Shown: positions 16,785-24,713 of the stretch, in pieces
Position numbering within the stretch: position 1 is the stretch's first letter
Layout: every line of letters starts with the position of its first letter
Assembly (NCBI GenBank): GCA_029260375.1
Contig: JAJDDI010000071.1
Span: forward strand, 1 to 64,000
DNA length: 64,000 nucleotides
Reading direction: 5' to 3'
Origin: Phycisphaerales bacterium
Lineage (GTDB): Bacteria > Planctomycetota > Phycisphaerae > Phycisphaerales > UBA1924
Notes under the pieces: generated by a model
The model's database searches: none
What the model was told of the DNA's origin: nothing
Seen by the model: the letters and a program-made list of their open reading frames with translations, nothing else
Position numbers and translations under genes: made by a program

Positions 16785-17339
16785 ATGATCCACCCGCCCG
16801 CACACGCCCGAGCCAACGCCTTCACGCTGATCGAGCTGGTGTTGGTCGTCGCGATCCTGGGGATCATCTCGGCGATCGCGATCCCACGCTTCGCCAGCGC
16901 GACGACCCGGTACCGCCTCGATCTGGCCGTGTCCAGGCTCGAGGGCGACGCGGTGCTCGCGGCGGAGTGGGCCAGGGCCGCGGGCGCGGCGCACGTCATG
17001 ATCTTCGACACCGCGGCGGACCGGTACACGATCGTCGCGGGCGCCGACGGGTCGGGCGCCACCCGGGCGGATGTGGATCTCTCCGATGACCCCTACGGGT
17101 GCTCGATCGACAGCGTGACGATCTCCAGCGGTGGCGCCAGCCTCGTGTTCGACGGGTACGGGCGCCCCGTCTCGGGAGCGAGCGTCGCGCTCAGCGTTGG
17201 GAGTGAGAGCCGCAAGATCATCCTGAGCCAGGCCGTGGTTCGCCCGGCGCCGCTTACGGAGGACAAGAGCGAAATCCTGGACATCCTGGGCCTGCCGGTG
17301 GACATCATCGGGGGCCTGCTGGGGGGGCTGGGGGGATGA
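16785..17339 (+). CDS. Minor pseudopilin, GspH-like
   Basis: The 184-residue product has the prepilin signature 'ANA|FTLIELVLVVAILGIISAIAIP'. The body resembles GspH/FimT pseudopilins ('LDLAVSRLEGDAVLAAEWARAAGAAHVMIF', 'VFDGYGRPVSGASVALSVG'). It ends in a Gly/Leu-rich tail ('IIGGLLGGLLGG'-like). Its stop overlaps the next start (ATGA, 17336). Confidence 0.8.
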   Translation: MIHPPAHARANAFTLIELVLVVAILGIISAIAIPRFASATTRYRLDLAVSRLEGDAVLAAEWARAAGAAHVMIFDTAADRYTIVAGADGSGATRADVDLSDDPYGCSIDSVTISSGGASLVFDGYGRPVSGASVALSVGSESRKIILSQAVVRPAPLTEDKSEILDILGLPVDIIGGLLGGLGG

Positions 17340-19015
17340 GCGTGCGAGGATCACATGCCCGGCGGGCCTTCACGCTGATGGAGCTGACCGTCTCGCTGGC
17401 GGTCAGCGCGATGCTGATGGCGGCGCTGGGATCGGCGGTGGCGATCGCCGCGGCGGCGCTGCCCGCGGAGAACTCCGTTCAGACGCGCGTGCTGGACACG
17501 AGCCGGGCGCTCGAGCATCTGAGCGCCGATCTGGAGAGCGCGGTCTACGTGCTGAGCACGAACGCCACCTCGCCGGGCCTGGGCATCCCCGACCGGAACA
17601 ACGACGGCGCCCCCGATACGCAGGTGATCTCCTGGGCGGGCAAACGCGGTGACCCGATCCAACTCGTCGAGAACGGGGCCACGCCCGAGACGGTGCTGGA
17701 CAGCGCGTCGGCGTTCAGCGCCTCGTTCCGCGGCTTGGACGTCAGCGAGGGTCTCGGCTCGGTTTCGCAGACGTCGAAGGAGATCAAGACCGCCTCCTTC
17801 CCGGGCGCTTCGGGCAGGGGTGAGACCAGGCTTGAGCTTGACACGCTCTGGGGGGTGGTCCTGCAGCCCCAGATTCCGGTGGGGGCAACGGGCTGGAGTC
17901 CGACCCGTGTCGAAATCGCGGTGAAGAACTCGGGTCCGCGGGATGATGAGATCACGGCCCAGGTCCGGGACGTGACCGCGGACGCCGAGCCGGGTGAGAG
18001 TGTGCTTGCCGAGGGCGTCATCCTCGAGACGGCCCTCCCGAGTAGCTTCGAGTGGGTCTCGATCGACCTGGCGGGCGAGTCGATCCTGAACCCGGCGATG
18101 CGGGTCTCGCTCGTGATCGGCAACACCGGGTCGGACAACGACGCGGGCAAGTTCGAGTACGGGCAGGGGGGGAGCGGGCTCTGGCGCAAGGAGTTTCCCG
18201 ACGGGGGGCTGCTCGGTGGCCTGCTCGGTGGCGGCTCCGACTCGGAGTGGACCATGTACAGCTCTTCGCGCGAGCTGTTCTACAGGCTCTACGGCACGTA
18301 CACCACGCCGGGCCCGGTCGAGAGTGTCACGCACCACTTCATGACCTCCGCCACGCTCTTCCTCTCGGCGACGGGTGATACGGACATTGACATGGACACG
18401 ACGGTCAACCTGGTCAACCGCCCGCAGCTCGTGCACTCGATCTGGGAGGCAGAGTTCGCGACCGATCCGACGCTGCACGACATCAACGCCGACGGGATCG
18501 GGGACTGGGTCATATCGCCCGCGGGCGCGTTCCCGACCGGGAACCTGGCCGGGGGTGTCTGGGACGCCAGGACCGCCATCAAGACGAATCCGCCCAAGGA
18601 CATGCCGGGCGTGGTGATCGGCGAGATCCGCTGGCGATGCACCGACCTCTCGCAGCCGGGCGCCTCGTGGACGCTGAACTTCGACCAGGCGGGCGGCGTG
18701 CAGGGGAATGTCACGATCCGGATCGCCAGGCCCAACGCGAGCGAGCAGTCGCTGGCGATGACCACCTCCGACGGCGCCGGCACGACCAACGTGCTCGTCT
18801 CGATGGGTGGGTTGCCGTTGGAGATGTTTGAGGTGCGCGTGCTGATCGACCCGGCGAGTGACTCGGTGGCGCTCCAGATCGATGGGGTGGAGGTCGGGGC
18901 GTACCTGTACCTCTCAAGCCCCTACGCCGATGACGAGCGTGTGAGCACCGTGTCGTCCATGGGGACGGGCGTCGAGGTGGACTCTGTCCGCATCCGCGAG
19001 GGGGGGGCGCCGTGA
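17336..19015 (+). CDS. Very large minor pilin with an added beta-sandwich (LamG-like) domain
   Basis: The 559-residue product has a prepilin leader and helix ('RRA|FTLMELTVSLAVSAML'), as in GspJ, but is more than twice the usual 200-residue size. Residues about 110-300 form a beta-rich segment with a Gly-rich linker ('LLGGLLGGGSD'). The last 200 residues ('WEAEFATDPTLHDINADGIGDW', 'VRVLIDPASDSVALQIDGVEVG', 'EVDSVRIREGG') resemble concanavalin/LamG-type binding domains. It would sit at the pilus tip with the other minor pilins, where the extra domain could bind a surface or polymer. The GspJ call comes from position and leader only. Confidence 0.75.
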   Translation: MSVRGSHARRAFTLMELTVSLAVSAMLMAALGSAVAIAAAALPAENSVQTRVLDTSRALEHLSADLESAVYVLSTNATSPGLGIPDRNNDGAPDTQVISWAGKRGDPIQLVENGATPETVLDSASAFSASFRGLDVSEGLGSVSQTSKEIKTASFPGASGRGETRLELDTLWGVVLQPQIPVGATGWSPTRVEIAVKNSGPRDDEITAQVRDVTADAEPGESVLAEGVILETALPSSFEWVSIDLAGESILNPAMRVSLVIGNTGSDNDAGKFEYGQGGSGLWRKEFPDGGLLGGLLGGGSDSEWTMYSSSRELFYRLYGTYTTPGPVESVTHHFMTSATLFLSATGDTDIDMDTTVNLVNRPQLVHSIWEAEFATDPTLHDINADGIGDWVISPAGAFPTGNLAGGVWDARTAIKTNPPKDMPGVVIGEIRWRCTDLSQPGASWTLNFDQAGGVQGNVTIRIARPNASEQSLAMTTSDGAGTTNVLVSMGGLPLEMFEVRVLIDPASDSVALQIDGVEVGAYLYLSSPYADDERVSTVSSMGTGVEVDSVRIREGGAP

Positions 19016-19533
19016 CTCGATCTGCACGCGGCATGACGATGATGGAGGTGGTGCTGTCGATCGCGCTGGTGGGCATCGTGCTCTCGGCGGCGCTCAACAC
19101 CGTGGGCGGCGCCCGCGTGGCCCGGGCGCAGACGGCGGACCTGTCCGTCGCGGGTGTGCTCTGTGACTCGCTGCTGAGCGAGATCCTGTCCCAGGCCTAC
19201 GAGGGCGCCGACGAGGGCGTGGGCAGCTTCGGGCGCTCGCTGGCGGAGACCGGCGACCTGACACGGGCCTCGTTCGATGACGTGGACGACTACGACGCCT
19301 GGACGTCGTCACCGCCGCAGGACAAGGACGGGGCGCCCATCGCGTGGGCAACGGGGCTGACCCGGAAGGTGCAGGTCCGGTGCGTTGATTCGTCGGATCT
19401 TGCGGAGACAACGCCCGACGGCGCCTGCATCAAGCGCATCCGGGTCACGGTCTCCAGGAACAAGAAACCGCTGTTCGAGATGGAGGCGTTCCGCTCGCCG
19501 ATCTGGCCCGACCCGGGGGAGGCGACGCCATGA
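19012..19533 (+). CDS. Minor pseudopilin, GspI/PilV-like
   Basis: The 173-residue product has prepilin sequence 'SARG|MTMMEVVLSIALVGIVLS' with Glu at +5 and Met in place of the usual Phe at +1. Next comes 'NTVGGARVARAQTADLSVAGVLCDSLLSEILSQAY', which fits GspI/PilV. The GTG start overlaps the previous stop (GTGA). It overlaps the next gene by 4 bases. Confidence 0.78.
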   Translation: MTRSARGMTMMEVVLSIALVGIVLSAALNTVGGARVARAQTADLSVAGVLCDSLLSEILSQAYEGADEGVGSFGRSLAETGDLTRASFDDVDDYDAWTSSPPQDKDGAPIAWATGLTRKVQVRCVDSSDLAETTPDGACIKRIRVTVSRNKKPLFEMEAFRSPIWPDPGEATP

Positions 19534-20450
19534 GCACGACGAGACGAGGCGGCGTGTATATCGCGGTTCTCGGGGTCACGCTGTTCGTGACGCTGATCGG
19601 CCTGTCGGCGATGCTGCTGGTCGAGACCGAGCGCGAGACCCGGATCGCGGTCAGTGAATCGCGAATCGCGCGGACCGACGCCCGGTCGGTGATGGAGATC
19701 GCGCTCAGCCGAGTCGCGGAGGACCCGGCCTGGCGGTCAAGCCACCGCTCGGGGGCGTGGACCGAGACCCAGACGCTGGGCGATACCAAGTGGGGGTACG
19801 TGCTCGAGTACGACGAGGGCACGCCCGCGGACGAGACGGTGTCGGTGTCGATGCTCGTCGGCGCGAGGCGGAACGAGTCGGCCCGGTTCTTCTCGGTGGA
19901 CGCGGATGTGCCGCCTCCGGGGACCAATCTGGGAGCGAACGCCGTGGGGAACTCGGACTTCGAGGGAGGGATCTCGCCCTGGACCGGGTACATATCCAGG
20001 GTCGAGTCGGACGCCCTCGCGGCGCACGGTGGGACACGATCTCTCTTGTGCCGCTCTCGGTGGTTCGTCAGCGGCGGCTCACGCCTGAGCGTGACCGGGG
20101 CGGTCAACGACAACACCGATTACGAGCTCTCGGCCTGGGTCCTGCTGCCCAACGGGGCGTCCGACGAGTTCCTCTTCTCGCTCAACGCGGTCGTCGGCTG
20201 GAGCTCGACCGAGGACAGGTTTACGAGCGAGACGATCACGGGTGGCGTCTGGACCCGGGTCACCGGGACACTCCGGGCCGACTGGGCGAACGGGTACACG
20301 CCCAGCTCTGTCACGCTGATGGTGCAGACCGAGAACACCAAGACCGATTTCCAGCTCGACGACGTCACGCTCCGAGAGATCCTCCCGGACACGGGATTGG
20401 CGGATGTCCGCCCGATCGTCGGCACGTTCCGTCAGCGTGTGGTCGAGTAG
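19530..20450 (+). CDS. PilX/GspK-like minor pilin with carbohydrate-binding-like domain
   Basis: The 306-residue product starts with a short basic leader and a membrane helix ('GGVYIAVLGVTLFVTLIGLSAML'), followed by 'ESRIARTDARSVMEIALSRVAED', typical of PilX/GspK N-termini. Residues about 135-290 look like a CBM4/9-type beta-sandwich ('NSDFEGGISPWTGY', 'YELSAWVLLPNG', 'WTRVTGTLRADW', 'TDFQLDDVTLREI'). GspK proteins normally carry a helical insert here instead. It is the last gene of locus 1, with 8 bases to the convergent HD-GYP gene and no room for a separate terminator. Confidence 0.75.
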   Translation: MSTTRRGGVYIAVLGVTLFVTLIGLSAMLLVETERETRIAVSESRIARTDARSVMEIALSRVAEDPAWRSSHRSGAWTETQTLGDTKWGYVLEYDEGTPADETVSVSMLVGARRNESARFFSVDADVPPPGTNLGANAVGNSDFEGGISPWTGYISRVESDALAAHGGTRSLLCRSRWFVSGGSRLSVTGAVNDNTDYELSAWVLLPNGASDEFLFSLNAVVGWSSTEDRFTSETITGGVWTRVTGTLRADWANGYTPSSVTLMVQTENTKTDFQLDDVTLREILPDTGLADVRPIVGTFRQRVVE

Positions 20451-20458
20451 GCCCGGGC

Positions 20459-22078
20459 TCAGGCCGCGTCGGACTCGCGGAGGATCAGCGGGCCGGCGTG
20501 CTCGCGGACCAGGCGGTCGTACTCCGACAGGTCCAGCGTCAGGAACACATCGACGAGCGACGCGTCGAGCTGGGTCCCGGCGCACCGGCGCATCTCGGCG
20601 AGCACCTGATCCCGGTTCATCGCGGGTCGGTAGGAGCGGGTGGAGCTCATGGCGTCGAAGGTGTCGGCGACGCCGATGATCTTGGCCATGAGCGGGATGT
20701 CCTCGCCCGCGAGCCCGTGGGGGTAGCCCTTGCCGTCGATGCGTTCGTGGTGATGCATGACGCCGGGGAGGATGTCCTTGAGCGACGGGATGCCGGCGAG
20801 GATTCGATGCCCGATCTCGGGGTGCTCGCGGATCTGGTCGAACTCGTCATCGGTCAGGCGCCCGGGCTTGCACAGCACGGCCTCGGCGACGCCGATCTTG
20901 CCCACGTCGTGGACGAGGCCCGCGACGTGGATCCGTTCGCACAGCGCCTCGTCGAGCCCGGAGGACCGCGCCAGCTCGGCGCTGAGGTACGCCACTCGCT
21001 CGGAGTGGCCGCATGTGTAGCGGTCCTTGGCGTCGATCGCGGCGGTCATCGCCTGGATCGTGCCCATGAAGGTCTGACGCTGGTCGTCGTACAGCTCGAC
21101 GTTCTCAAGGAACGCGGTCAGGTACCCGCCCGCGGCCTCGAGCAGGAGCGTCTCGTAGCTGCTGACCTGCGGGTCGATGCCGCCCTTGGCGCCCGCGGCC
21201 ATGAGCCCGGAGGCCATGCCGTTGCGCCCGACCGATCGCGTGACGATCTGCGGGCCGATCGACGCGGGGTCCTCGGCACGCAGGGGGCTGATGGTGCAGC
21301 TGTCGCTGAGCGGGTCGTGCCCGACGGATGTGATGGCGGTTCGCAGCAGTTCCGTGTCGCAGCCCGGGTCCCCGGCCAGGTACAGGCGGGGGGCCGCGTC
21401 CGAGTCCCGGGGCTTGATCATCACCGCGACCCAGCCGAACTCGAGCGTCTTCTGGACACGATCGATGACCAGCTCGATGAAGCGGTCGGGCTCGTTGAGG
21501 CCGCTCATGGAGCGACCGATCTCGTAGACCGTATGGATTGTCTCGTACGATTCGGACAGCTGCGTCGTGAACGTCTCCAGCGCGGTCTGGCCCTTGGCGT
21601 ACACCTCGAGGTCCGCGTGCATCCAACGGAGCATGCTCAGCGTGCGGTTCGACTCGTCGCGGGTCATCGACGCGCTATCGAGCAGCGCCCGCCTGGCCGA
21701 GGGCTGATCGATGCATGCGGACACGCACCCGAGTGTGAACTCGTCCGACTCGAGCGCTTCCGACCCGATCGCCACGGCGACGAGGTAGCCGACCGTCCTT
21801 CGGCGCCGGGTCTCGGCGATGGGCATGAGCCAGAATCCCGGGAACAGCTCGGTGAACTCGGGCTCGGCGCCGCCCGCCCAGCCCCGGACCTCCGCGGTGA
21901 TGCGTTCGGTCAGATGCGCCGAGCGGAGCCACAGGCCCAGTACACCGGCGACGGACGGCCCGGTGATCAGGCGCCCTTCGAGGTCGAAACGCCACACCGG
22001 CGTCCCGATCTCGCGACAGCGCTCGATCAGCGGATCGACGGAGCTCACGGGCGCGGCGGTTACGGCGCGAGGGATCAT
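20459..22078 (-). CDS. HD-GYP cyclic-di-GMP phosphodiesterase with N-terminal sensory domains
   Basis: The 539-residue product has a PAS-like start ('GTPVWRFDLEGRLITG'), a central GAF-like region ('LNEPDRFIELVIDRVQKTLEFGWVAVMI') and a C-terminal HD-GYP domain with 'LVHDVGKIGV', 'HPEIGHRILAG', 'HHHERIDGKGYP' and 'ADTFDAMSS'. The metal-binding His and Asp residues and the GYP triad are intact, so c-di-GMP hydrolysis is expected. It is soluble. It is coupled to the receiver gene upstream (ATGA, 22075-22078) and lies tail-to-tail with the pilus operon. Confidence 0.92.
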   Translation of the reverse strand: MIPRAVTAAPVSSVDPLIERCREIGTPVWRFDLEGRLITGPSVAGVLGLWLRSAHLTERITAEVRGWAGGAEPEFTELFPGFWLMPIAETRRRRTVGYLVAVAIGSEALESDEFTLGCVSACIDQPSARRALLDSASMTRDESNRTLSMLRWMHADLEVYAKGQTALETFTTQLSESYETIHTVYEIGRSMSGLNEPDRFIELVIDRVQKTLEFGWVAVMIKPRDSDAAPRLYLAGDPGCDTELLRTAITSVGHDPLSDSCTISPLRAEDPASIGPQIVTRSVGRNGMASGLMAAGAKGGIDPQVSSYETLLLEAAGGYLTAFLENVELYDDQRQTFMGTIQAMTAAIDAKDRYTCGHSERVAYLSAELARSSGLDEALCERIHVAGLVHDVGKIGVAEAVLCKPGRLTDDEFDQIREHPEIGHRILAGIPSLKDILPGVMHHHERIDGKGYPHGLAGEDIPLMAKIIGVADTFDAMSSTRSYRPAMNRDQVLAEMRRCAGTQLDASLVDVFLTLDLSEYDRLVREHAGPLILRESDAA

Positions 22079-22500
22079 GCTGACTTCCGCAGGCTCCCGT
22101 GGTCAGACGGAAGCAGGTCCATGACTTTGCCAAGGATCTCACGAGCGCTAAACGGCTTGCTCATGATGAAACGGATGTTCGTGGAGGCGAGCTCGCCGGG
22201 GTCCAGCACGTAACCGCGGGCGGTGAGCATGATCACCGGTGTCCGGCTGGTGGCGTCGTTGGCCTTGAGCTGGCGGGCCAGCTCGATCCCGCTCATGTAG
22301 GGCATCTGCAGGTCCGTGATCACCAGCGCCGGCGTGGTTTGCTCAGCCTGCTCGAGGGCCTCCTCGCCGTCCTCGGCCGTGATCACCTGGTACCCGTTGG
22401 CCTGGAGCTTCCGGGCGAGCACGAGCGTGATGTGCGGCTCGTCGTCGGCAAGGAGGATCAGGGCCTTCTCGCGAGATGGATCGAGCTGGGACTCGGGCAT
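22075..22500 (-). CDS. Single-domain response regulator
   Basis: The 141-residue product is a CheY-like receiver with the acidic pair 'LLADDEPH', phospho-acceptor Asp63 ('VITDLQMPYMSG'), the switch Thr in 'MLTARG' and conserved Lys in 'SKPFSAREI'. There is no output domain. It overlaps the HD-GYP gene by 4 bases, so it probably relays a phosphorylation signal to it. The histidine kinase at 7985 is a possible partner, because that kinase has no receiver beside it. Confidence 0.92.
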   Translation of the reverse strand: MPESQLDPSREKALILLADDEPHITLVLARKLQANGYQVITAEDGEEALEQAEQTTPALVITDLQMPYMSGIELARQLKANDATSRTPVIMLTARGYVLDPGELASTNIRFIMSKPFSAREILGKVMDLLPSDHGSLRKSA

Positions 22501-22670
22501 GAGCTGCGTTCCTCGCCGAGATCCGATCCCGGTGCTTTCCCTGAATCGGGCGAAGCCCGGGCAGACTTCAGCCCATGGGACGCACAGGCGGGATGCGGCG
22601 TGATCGGCCCATGCCCAGGCTCCCCCAGAAGGAGGGTCCGTGTATTCTCGGACGTTGCGGCAGACCCGGG

Positions 22671-23600
22671 CTAGCCGACCCCCGCCTCCACCGCCGCCCC
22701 GGGGGGGAGGCCTTCGTGATGGGTCGGTGGGGGGAGCCGGAGATACCGGGCCAGCGCCGGCGCCCCCAGCGAGAACGGGATCGTGTCCAGCAGCGCCATC
22801 ACCAGCTTGAAGACGTATCCCGTCGCGATGAACGCCAGCAGTTGCGGGACGATGGGGTTGTCCCGGCTCACCGGCAGCGCGTGGGCGAAGTAGTGGGTGA
22901 TGAGGATCACGGCGACCGTGTCCACGAACTGACTGACCAGCGTGGACCCGTTGTTCCGCAGCCAGAGGTGCCTGCCCTTGGTGACGCGCTTCCAGAAGTG
23001 GAAGACCTGCACATCGACGAGCTGGGCGACCAGATACGCGACCATCGAGGCAGTGACCGCGCCGAACGCCAGCGTCCGCACCTCAAAAAACACGGGCTCG
23101 CGGGCGGCCGCGTCGCTGATGCGCGCCGAGGCCTCCGCGTCCAGGGGCGTGTCGCTGGGCAACGATGCGACGATCTCCCCCACGCGGGCCAGCAGCTCGG
23201 GGTCGGCGGACTCGAAACCGGGCAGCACCCCGCCCACATAGAGAATGAGGATGACCCACACGTTGAGCAGGAGCCCGACCATCACCACGAGGTTGGCCCG
23301 CCTCCGCCCGAACAGCTCGGAGATGAAGTCGGTGCAGAGGAAGGTCACGGGGTAGGGCAGCACGCCCACGGCGACGGCGAAGGCGGTCCGCTCCGGGGTC
23401 GATGTGTCAAGGTCGAGTTCGAAGAGCTTGATGAACCGCGTGACGCCCAGAATGTTGAGCATCGCAAGCGTGCCCAGGAACAGGCCCGCGAGCACCAGGA
23501 ACACTCCCTCGCGCCGTCCGTGGAGCGTCCGCTCGCCCAGCGGCTCCAGATCCGGGTAGGTGTGCTGAACGCTGGGCAGCAGCGCGTCGGGCGTGGGCAT
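22671..23600 (-). CDS. Queuosine-precursor-transporter-type membrane protein (YhhQ/VUT family)
   Basis: The 309-residue product has six or more membrane helices and the family signature 'PYPVTFLCTDFISELFGRRRANLVV', plus 'NNGSTLVSQFVDTVAVILI'. Relatives in other bacteria import precursors of the tRNA base queuosine. The start at ATG 23600 avoids a 17-residue extension that lacks conservation. It is divergent from scpB by 56 bases. The substrate here is inferred from the family. Confidence 0.85.
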   Translation of the reverse strand: MPTPDALLPSVQHTYPDLEPLGERTLHGRREGVFLVLAGLFLGTLAMLNILGVTRFIKLFELDLDTSTPERTAFAVAVGVLPYPVTFLCTDFISELFGRRRANLVVMVGLLLNVWVILILYVGGVLPGFESADPELLARVGEIVASLPSDTPLDAEASARISDAAAREPVFFEVRTLAFGAVTASMVAYLVAQLVDVQVFHFWKRVTKGRHLWLRNNGSTLVSQFVDTVAVILITHYFAHALPVSRDNPIVPQLLAFIATGYVFKLVMALLDTIPFSLGAPALARYLRLPPPTHHEGLPPGAAVEAGVG

Positions 23601-23656
23601 GGCCAGAGCATATCGGGGCGCCCCGCCTCGCCCCGTCCCGCCTGATAGCATCCGGT

Positions 23657-24253
23657 ATGACCATGGTGACGGAACGCACAGACAAGATGGTGACGGATGG
23701 CACGGGCGCCCCGGCGCCGAGCGCGGTGCTGGAGGCGGTGCTGATGAGCGCCGACCGCCCGGCGCCCGCGGGCAAGCTGGTCGAGGCTCTGGGCGGGCTG
23801 ATCCAGCCGCCCCCCGACGAGGGGCGGGTGGAAACGCTGATCGCCGAGCTCAACGAGGTCTACGACCAGACCGGGCGGGCGTTCCGGATCGAGTCGGTCG
23901 CGGGGGGCTACCGGGTGATGACCCGCCCGGCGTACGCGACGGCCGTCGCGGTGATGCACCGCCTCAAGTCCTCGGGACGCCTGAGCCGCGCGGCGCTCGA
24001 GACGCTGGCGATCATCGCCTACCGCCAGCCGGTGACACGCGCCTCGCTCGAGGCGATCCGGGGCGTGGCGTGCGGCGAGATCCTGCGGGCGCTGCTCGAA
24101 CGCCGTCTGATCATGATCAAGGGTCGGGCCGAGGAGCTCGGGCGACCGATGCTCTACGGCACGACCAAGCAGTTTCTCGACGTCTTCGGGCTCGCGTCAC
24201 TCAAGGACCTGCCCAAGCCCGAGGAGTTCGGGCTCGGCGACTCGGACGACTGA
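23657..24253 (+). CDS. scpB: Segregation and condensation protein B
   Basis: The 198-residue product contains two winged-helix domains typical of ScpB: 'VLEAVLMSADRPAPAGKLVEALGG', 'GGYRVMTRPAYATAV', and the strongly conserved 'LSRAALETLAIIAYRQPVTRASLEAIRGV' with 'GRPMLYGTTKQFLDVFGL'. ScpB is the kleisin partner that works with ScpA and SMC to compact chromosomes. scpA is not next to it in this window. Confidence 0.93.
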   Translation: MTMVTERTDKMVTDGTGAPAPSAVLEAVLMSADRPAPAGKLVEALGGLIQPPPDEGRVETLIAELNEVYDQTGRAFRIESVAGGYRVMTRPAYATAVAVMHRLKSSGRLSRAALETLAIIAYRQPVTRASLEAIRGVACGEILRALLERRLIMIKGRAEELGRPMLYGTTKQFLDVFGLASLKDLPKPEEFGLGDSDD

Positions 24254-24281
24254 TAGGATCACCACGCAACGGAGGTTCAGC

Positions 24282-24707
24282 GTGAGACACAGGCGATCTG
24301 GCGGGCGAAGGCTCATCTTGGCGGGCGGCGCGATCGGCGCTCTTGCGGCGTCCACCCTCGCCGGCTGCGGGGCCGCGACCATCGCGGGCAAGGTCATGCG
24401 GGGCGACATCGGGCGGGTGGTGATCGTGGACGGATCGGACAAGCGCCTGCTGGAACCGGGGCTCGCGGGCATCCAGGTGCAGATGAGCACCCCCGTGTTG
24501 GGTCGGGGCGGGAAGGCCGTGCTGGGCGAGAGCGTGACCGACGAGACCGGGTCGTTCCGACTCAAGGTGGACGGCGGCGCCAAACTTCCGACGCGGGTGT
24601 CGATCCGCGCGAGCGGCTCAGGCGAATATGAGGTGAACAACAGCATCTTCCGCCCCCGGCCGGGCGAGCAGGTGCTCGTGCTCATGCGACCCCCGAAGTC
24701 GCCCTAG
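24282..24707 (+). CDS. Small lipoprotein with beta-sandwich domain
   Basis: The 141-residue product has a basic N-terminus, a hydrophobic stretch and lipobox 'STLAGC', so it should be a lipid-anchored protein. The rest resembles a carboxypeptidase-regulatory-type beta-sandwich ('AGIQVQMSTPVLG', 'SVTDETGSFRLKVDGG'). It starts with GTG at 24282 after a ribosome site (GGAGG). It precedes the DUF58 gene by 6 bases. The specific function is unknown. Confidence 0.75.
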   Translation: MRHRRSGGRRLILAGGAIGALAASTLAGCGAATIAGKVMRGDIGRVVIVDGSDKRLLEPGLAGIQVQMSTPVLGRGGKAVLGESVTDETGSFRLKVDGGAKLPTRVSIRASGSGEYEVNNSIFRPRPGEQVLVLMRPPKSP

Positions 24708-24713
24708 GGAGCA

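Noticed and set aside
19757-22213. Plus-strand open frame of 818 codons
   Set aside because: It runs in another frame through the minor pilin and antisense to the HD-GYP gene, both of which have clear domains; its composition is Arg/Gly/Asp-rich shadow sequence.
23601-23656. preQ1-type riboswitch before the queuosine-precursor-transporter gene
   Set aside because: Only 56 bases separate it from scpB and I see no preQ1 aptamer pattern.
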